Shown: positions 59,962-64,000 of the stretch, piece after piece
How the letters are laid out: each line of letters opens with the position of its first letter
Numbering within the stretch: the first letter of the stretch is position 1
NCBI RefSeq assembly: GCF_017876625.1
Contig: NZ_JAGIOH010000001.1
Span: 2,170,001-2,234,000 of the forward strand
Direction of reading: 5' to 3'
DNA length: 64,000 bases
Origin: Streptomyces syringium
Lineage (GTDB): Bacteria; Actinomycetota; Actinomycetes; Streptomycetales; Streptomycetaceae
Program-made: the position numbers and the translations under genes
Notes under the pieces: generated by a model
What the model was told of the DNA's origin: nothing
Databases searched by the model: none
Seen by the model: only the letters and a program-made list of their open reading frames with translations

Positions 59962-61221
59962 ATGAGGGTCCGCAGTGCGCTGCTGGCCGGGGTCCGGGGG
60001 CTGTGGCTCGCGGTCTTCGGCATCGTGGGGTCGGTGGTGCTGTTCACGCTGGCGGTGGTGTCGATCAGCTTCATGCTGCTGGGGATCGGCGTGCTGACCA
60101 CCCCGGTCGTGCTCGGCGCGGTGCGGGCGTTCGCCGATCTGCGCCGCGTCCAGGCCGCCGAGTGGGCGGGGGTGCGCATCCCCACCCCGTACCGGCGGCC
60201 GCTGCCCGCGCGGCGCGGTGGGGTGGCCGGGCAGGTCGAGCTGTGCTCGGCGCTGCTGAAGGACAAGGCGACCTGGCGCGATCTCCAGTGGCTGCTGGTC
60301 GACATGACGCTCGGCGCGGTGCTCGCGCTGCTTCCGGCCGCGATGCTGCTGTACGCGCCGTGGGGTGTGGTGGTGGCGAGCGGGGTGTGGAAGCCGCTCG
60401 TCCGGACCGACGGGACCTTCTGGTTCCTCTTCGTGCCCGTCACCGGCCAGGACACCGCCTACCTGGCGGCGGCGGCCGGGGTGACGCTGGGCGTCGTCGG
60501 CCTGTTCACCGGCCCGGCCCTGCTGCGCGCCCACTTCCTCCTCGCCGAGCCGCTGCTGCGCCCCACCCGTGAGCGGGAACTCGCCCTGCGCGTCGATCAC
60601 CTCACCGAGTCCCGGCACGACGTGGTGGACGACTCGGCCGCCGCGCTGCGCCGCATCGAGCGGGATCTGCACGACGGCGCGCAGGCCCGGCTCGTGGCGA
60701 TGGGCATGAGCCTCGGCACGATCGAGGCGCTGGTCGAGAAGGACCCGGCCCAGGCCAAGCGGCTGCTGGCCGCCGCCCGCGCCGACTCCGCCGAGGCCCT
60801 CACCGAGCTGCGCGACCTCGTCCGCGGCATCCACCCGCCGGTCCTCGCCGAGCGTGGTCTCGCCGACGCGGTACGGGCTCTGGCGCTGCGTGTGCCGCTG
60901 TCCGTGGAGGTCGATGTCGAGCTGGCGGGCCGTGCGGCGGAACCGGTGGAGTCTGCCGCGTACTTCGCGGTCAGCGAGGTGCTCACGAACGCGACCAAGC
61001 ACTCGGGCGCGGACCGGGTGTGGATCGACGCGCACCACGCCGAGGGGGCGCTGCGCATCGCCGTCACCGACAACGGCCGCGGCGGCGCGAGCGTCGCCGC
61101 CGGTACGGGGCTGCTCGGCGTCGAGCGCCGGCTGGGTGCCTTCGACGGCGTCCTGGCCGTCAGCAGTCCGGCCGGCGGGCCCACCATGGTCACGATGGAG
61201 ATCCCCTGCGTCCTCTCGTGA
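59962..61221 (+). CDS. Sensor histidine kinase with N-terminal sensor domain (NarL type)
   Basis: 419 residues. Membrane helices at about 14-38, 40-58, 112-140 and 168-188 form a 'putative sensor' domain of the kind common in streptomycetes. HisKA_3 domain with H237 in IERDLHDGAQARL and DLVRGIHPPVL, then the ATP domain with VSEVLTNATKHS (N box), DNGRGG (G1) and LLGVERRLGAF (G2). It lies 78 bases upstream of a NarL regulator, its partner. ATG 59962. Confidence 0.93.
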   Translation: MRVRSALLAGVRGLWLAVFGIVGSVVLFTLAVVSISFMLLGIGVLTTPVVLGAVRAFADLRRVQAAEWAGVRIPTPYRRPLPARRGGVAGQVELCSALLKDKATWRDLQWLLVDMTLGAVLALLPAAMLLYAPWGVVVASGVWKPLVRTDGTFWFLFVPVTGQDTAYLAAAAGVTLGVVGLFTGPALLRAHFLLAEPLLRPTRERELALRVDHLTESRHDVVDDSAAALRRIERDLHDGAQARLVAMGMSLGTIEALVEKDPAQAKRLLAAARADSAEALTELRDLVRGIHPPVLAERGLADAVRALALRVPLSVEVDVELAGRAAEPVESAAYFAVSEVLTNATKHSGADRVWIDAHHAEGALRIAVTDNGRGGASVAAGTGLLGVERRLGAFDGVLAVSSPAGGPTMVTMEIPCVLS

Positions 61222-61299
61222 CGGCCCGGCCCCAAGTGCCGTGGGGGAACGGCATCGGCGACGATGGGGGCGTTCGTTCTCGTCGATCGTGGAGTTCGC

Positions 61300-61959
61300 G
61301 TGCGCGTCGTCATCGCCGAAGACCTGTTCCTGCTGCGGGACGGGCTGGTCCGGTTGCTGGAGGCGTACGACTTCGAGATCGCCGCGGCGGTGGAGAGCGG
61401 GCCGGAGCTGGGCCGCGCGCTGGTGGAGCTGAAGCCCGATGTGGCGGTCGTGGACGTCCGGCTGCCGCCGTCGTTCACCGACGAAGGATTGCAGTACGCG
61501 CTGGCCGCGCGGCGGCGGACGCCGGGGCTGCCGGTGCTGGTGCTGTCGCAGCACGTGGAGCAGTTGTACGCGCGGGAGCTGCTGGCCGACGGCAGTGGCG
61601 GGATCGGGTATCTGCTGAAGGACCGGGTCTTCGACGCGGACCAGTTCGTCGACGCCGTCCGGCGGGTGGCGGCGGGTGGTACGGCGATGGATCCACAGGT
61701 CATCTCGCAGTTGCTGACGCGGCGCTCGCGGGACGAGCCGCTGGGGAAGCTGACCCCGCGGGAGCGCGAGGTGATGGAGCTGGTGGCGCAGGGGCGGTCG
61801 AACGCGGCGATCGCCACGCAGCTCCTCGTGACCGAGCGGGCCGTCGCCAAGCACACCTCCAATATCTTCGCCAAGCTGGCGCTGTCGCCGTCCGATGACG
61901 ACAACCGCCGGGTGCTGGCCGTACTGGCGTACCTCGACCGGGGCGGGTTGTCCTGCTGA
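61300..61959 (+). CDS. NarL/LuxR-family response regulator
   Basis: 219 residues from GTG 61300 (GGAG 5 bases upstream; ATG 61264 is the alternative). The receiver has E7-D8, phospho-acceptor D52 in VAVVDVRLPP and YLLKDRV with the conserved Lys. The LuxR helix-turn-helix follows at about 148-205 (LTPREREVMELVAQGRSNAAIA). It forms a pair with the kinase at 59962. The repeat element starts 7 bases after the stop, as a probable terminator. Confidence 0.93.
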   Translation: MRVVIAEDLFLLRDGLVRLLEAYDFEIAAAVESGPELGRALVELKPDVAVVDVRLPPSFTDEGLQYALAARRRTPGLPVLVLSQHVEQLYARELLADGSGGIGYLLKDRVFDADQFVDAVRRVAAGGTAMDPQVISQLLTRRSRDEPLGKLTPREREVMELVAQGRSNAAIATQLLVTERAVAKHTSNIFAKLALSPSDDDNRRVLAVLAYLDRGGLSC

Positions 61960-61966
61960 CGGCGGG

Positions 61967-62126
61967 CTGCCTCTGCCGCCTGCGGCGGCGAGCGCCCTGC
62001 GGGCGCGTCCTCAAGCGCCGGACGGGCTGGTTTTGGCTGAGCTCAGCCGCATCAAGCCCGTCCGGCGCTTGAGGACACAGCACAGCAAGCCCGTCCGGCG
62101 CTTGAGGACACCGCAGCGGAGGTGCC
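61967..62126. repeat. Modular GCCCGTCCGGCG repeat, copy 8
   Basis: Left-hand module (GCCGCCTGCGGCGGC, then GCGCCCTGCGGGCGC), GTCCTCAAGCGCCGGACGGG, the spacer TGGTTTTGGCTGAGCTCAGC, the arm AAGCCCGTCCGGCGCTTGAG, a second arm unit after ACAGCACAGC, and a right-hand module GGACACCGCAGCGGAGGTGC. It lies between the regulator and the next rightward gene. Confidence 0.9.
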
Positions 62127-62233
62127 GACGACACCGCACAAAGCCATCGCGCACCCCATTGCTGTGCCCCGTAACGGCAGTTACCGTGCGCTGCGCATGC
62201 GTCCGTTGTTGCATTCGCACACTGGGGAGCGCC

Positions 62234-64000
62234 ATGTCCGATCTGTCGAGACGCCTGTTATTGGGTACCGCCGGAGCGATCGGCGCGGGAGCCGCCGTCG
62301 GTGCCCTCACCCCCGCGGCGGCCGGGGAAGCGGCGAGGCCGTTCGAGGTCGCCCCGGCGCGGGCCGCGCTGGAGCGGCTGCTCGGGGAGCACGCGGAGCA
62401 GTTCCTGCTGCGCGCACTGACCGGCGGCGAGGAGCGGTTCGAGGTCACCGGCGAGGCGGGGCAGATCGAGGTGGCGGGCACCAGTGCGGGGGTGCTGCTG
62501 ACCGGGGTGCACCGGTATCTGCGGGACGTCTGCCGGGTCCATCTCGGCTGGCGTGCGAGACGGCCCGCGCTGCCGCGCACCCTTCCCGCCCCGGCCCGGC
62601 CGCTGGCGCGGTCGACACGCCTGCGGCACCGCTTCGCGCTCAACGACACCAACGACGGCTACACCTTCCCGTACGCGGACTGGCCGTACTGGGAGCGGAT
62701 GATCGACGTCCTCGCCCTGCACGGCTGCAACGAGGTGCTGGTGATCGCCGGGCACGAGGCGGTCTACCACCGGGTCCTCATGGACTTCGGGTACAGCGAC
62801 GCCGAGGCCCGGGCGTGGTTGCCCGCGCCCTCGCACCAGCCGTGGTGGCTGCTGCAGAACCTCAGCGGCTTCGGCGGCCCGTTGAGCCCCGCGCTCATCG
62901 ACCGGCGCGCCGCGCTGGGGCGGCGCATCGCCGACCGGCTGCGTGAGCTGGGCATGGCGCCGGTCTTCCCCGGCTACTACGGGCATGTGCCCGACGGGTT
63001 CACCGAGCGGAATCCGGGGGCCCGGGTCGTCCCGCAGGGCATCTGGCACGGCTTCAAGCGCCCGGACTGGCTCGACCCGCGCACTCCCCCGTTCGCCGCG
63101 GTCGCCGCGTCGTTCTACCGACACCAGGCCGAACTGCTCGGCCCTTCGGCGCACTTCAAGATGGATCTGCTGCACGAGGGCGGCACCGCGGGCGGTGTGC
63201 CCGTCGCGGACGCCGCGCGGAGCGTCGAGCGGGCGCTGCGCACCGCGCACCCGGACGCGACGTGGGTGATCCTCGGCTGGCAGGACAATCCGCTGCCCGC
63301 GCTGCTGGGCGCGGTCGACCGGAGCAGGATGCTGATCGTCGACGGCGCCTCCGACCGCTACCGGTCCGTCACCGACCGGGAGAAGGACTGGGGCGGCACC
63401 CCGTACGCCTTCGGCTCGATACCGAACTTCGGCGGGCGGACGACGCTGGGGGCGCGGACGCACATCTGGGACGAGAAGTTCTTCGCGTGGCGCGACAAGC
63501 CCGGCAGCGCCCTGGCCGGCACGGCGTACATGCCGGAGGCCGCCGACCGCGACCCGGCCGCCTTCGCGTACTTCACCGACCTGGCCTGGCAGGAGACGGC
63601 CCCGGACCGCCAGGGGTGGTTCGCCGCGTACGCCGACGCGCGGTACGGGCGCGGCGACCGCAGTGCGCGGGAGGCCTGGGCCGTGCTGGGCGAGACCGCC
63701 TACCGGCAGAGCGCGCCCGAGCGCAGCGACCCCCACGACAGTCTCTTCGCCGCCCGCCCGGACCTGCGGGCCAACCGCGCCGGCGAGTACGCCCCGAGCG
63801 CCCTGTCCTACGATCCGTCGCGATTCGACGCCGCGCTGACCGGGCTGCTGGGCGTCGCCGGCGGGCTGCGCGGCGGTGACGCGTACCGCTACGACCTGGT
63901 CGACGTCGCCCGGCAGGCCCTGGCGCACCGCAGCCGGCAGCTCCTCCCCCAGTTGCGGAACGCGTACGACCGTAAGGACCTGCCGGCCTTCCGGGCGCTG
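62234..64000 (+). CDS. Alpha-N-acetylglucosaminidase (GH89, NAGLU family), 3' end outside window
   Basis: ATG 62234 with GGGGAGC upstream; 589 codons are in the window with no stop. The start MSDLSRRLLLGTAGAIGAGA has a twin-arginine pattern, so export by Tat is likely. NAGLU N-terminal domain about 40-115, then the TIM-barrel region: FALNDTNDGYTFPYADWPYW, IAGHEAVYHRVLMDFG, QPWWLLQNLSGFGGP, PVFPGYYGHVPDGF, KMDLLHEGG, LGWQDNPLPALL and TPYAFGSIPNFGGRT. The family hydrolyses terminal alpha-linked GlcNAc from glycans. Strong assignment; the C-terminal part is missing here. Confidence 0.93.
   Translation, partial: MSDLSRRLLLGTAGAIGAGAAVGALTPAAAGEAARPFEVAPARAALERLLGEHAEQFLLRALTGGEERFEVTGEAGQIEVAGTSAGVLLTGVHRYLRDVCRVHLGWRARRPALPRTLPAPARPLARSTRLRHRFALNDTNDGYTFPYADWPYWERMIDVLALHGCNEVLVIAGHEAVYHRVLMDFGYSDAEARAWLPAPSHQPWWLLQNLSGFGGPLSPALIDRRAALGRRIADRLRELGMAPVFPGYYGHVPDGFTERNPGARVVPQGIWHGFKRPDWLDPRTPPFAAVAASFYRHQAELLGPSAHFKMDLLHEGGTAGGVPVADAARSVERALRTAHPDATWVILGWQDNPLPALLGAVDRSRMLIVDGASDRYRSVTDREKDWGGTPYAFGSIPNFGGRTTLGARTHIWDEKFFAWRDKPGSALAGTAYMPEAADRDPAAFAYFTDLAWQETAPDRQGWFAAYADARYGRGDRSAREAWAVLGETAYRQSAPERSDPHDSLFAARPDLRANRAGEYAPSALSYDPSRFDAALTGLLGVAGGLRGGDAYRYDLVDVARQALAHRSRQLLPQLRNAYDRKDLPAFRAL

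Noticed and set aside
10101..62126. Repeat copies as a CRISPR array
   Set aside because: Copies are spread over 50 kb, are palindromic with swapped end modules, and have no regular unique spacers. The 32-base tandem at 17626 has identical spacers and only three units.
1..64000. tRNA, rRNA or other structural RNA genes
   Set aside because: I saw no cloverleaf with a TTCGANNC-type T loop in an intergenic gap and no rRNA-like sequence. A covariance-model search would be decisive.

Overview
The window is about 72% G+C with dense genes, strong third-position GC bias, many GTG starts and actinobacterial gene families, including a QcrCAB/CtaCDEF respiratory chain, PspA/PspAA, WYL and DUF3043 proteins. 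It is a Streptomyces chromosome or a very close relative. From memory, the order from qcrB to glnA follows the S. coelicolor SCO2148-SCO2198 core region; I could not check this.

Layout. 1-8237: the bcc-aa3 respiratory supercomplex, as ctaE-qcrC-qcrA-qcrB and ctaC-ctaD-ctaF, both on the minus strand, with a receiver-like protein and an L,D-transpeptidase between them. 8712-15904: cofactor and Fe-S functions (a cysteine desulfurase-TusA fusion, a PfkB kinase, a frameshifted anchored secreted protein, erpA, nadA) and a NarL response regulator. 15965-27574: cobalamin lower-ligand assembly (cobU fused to a metallo-hydrolase-like domain, cobT, cobS) interleaved with pspA-pspAA, an orphan histidine kinase, a methyltransferase, an MprF-like lysyltransferase and membrane proteins. 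27846-32927: pepA, lpdA (E3) and sucB (a two-lipoyl-domain E2). 33098-41273: regulators, a short-chain dehydrogenase, an epimerase and an FAD oxidoreductase. 41558-46805: lipB-lipA, which make the lipoyl groups that sucB needs, and glnA behind a clear double GlnR box.

From the end of glnA to about 52.5 kb the gene content becomes accessory: an HPr-kinase-like ATPase, orphan membrane proteins and a translationally coupled three-gene cassette of unknown function in lower-GC DNA. A second, diverged copy of the end of glnA with a similar hairpin arrangement lies about 3.4 kb downstream. This looks like the scar of an element inserted at the end of glnA. From 52.6 kb core-type genes return: excalibur and PASTA proteins, an ArsC-family protein, a GNAT, a polysaccharide deacetylase, a sphingomyelinase-like phosphodiesterase, a Cys-Cys leader peptide before a winged-helix regulator, a two-component pair, and the 5' part of a GH89 alpha-N-acetylglucosaminidase.

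The most striking pattern outside genes is a modular palindromic repeat with the core GCCCGTCCGGCG-N-TTGAGGAC. It occurs at eight loci, always just downstream of at least one gene's 3' end and never in a divergent promoter region. It is probably a mobile or copied terminator-type element.
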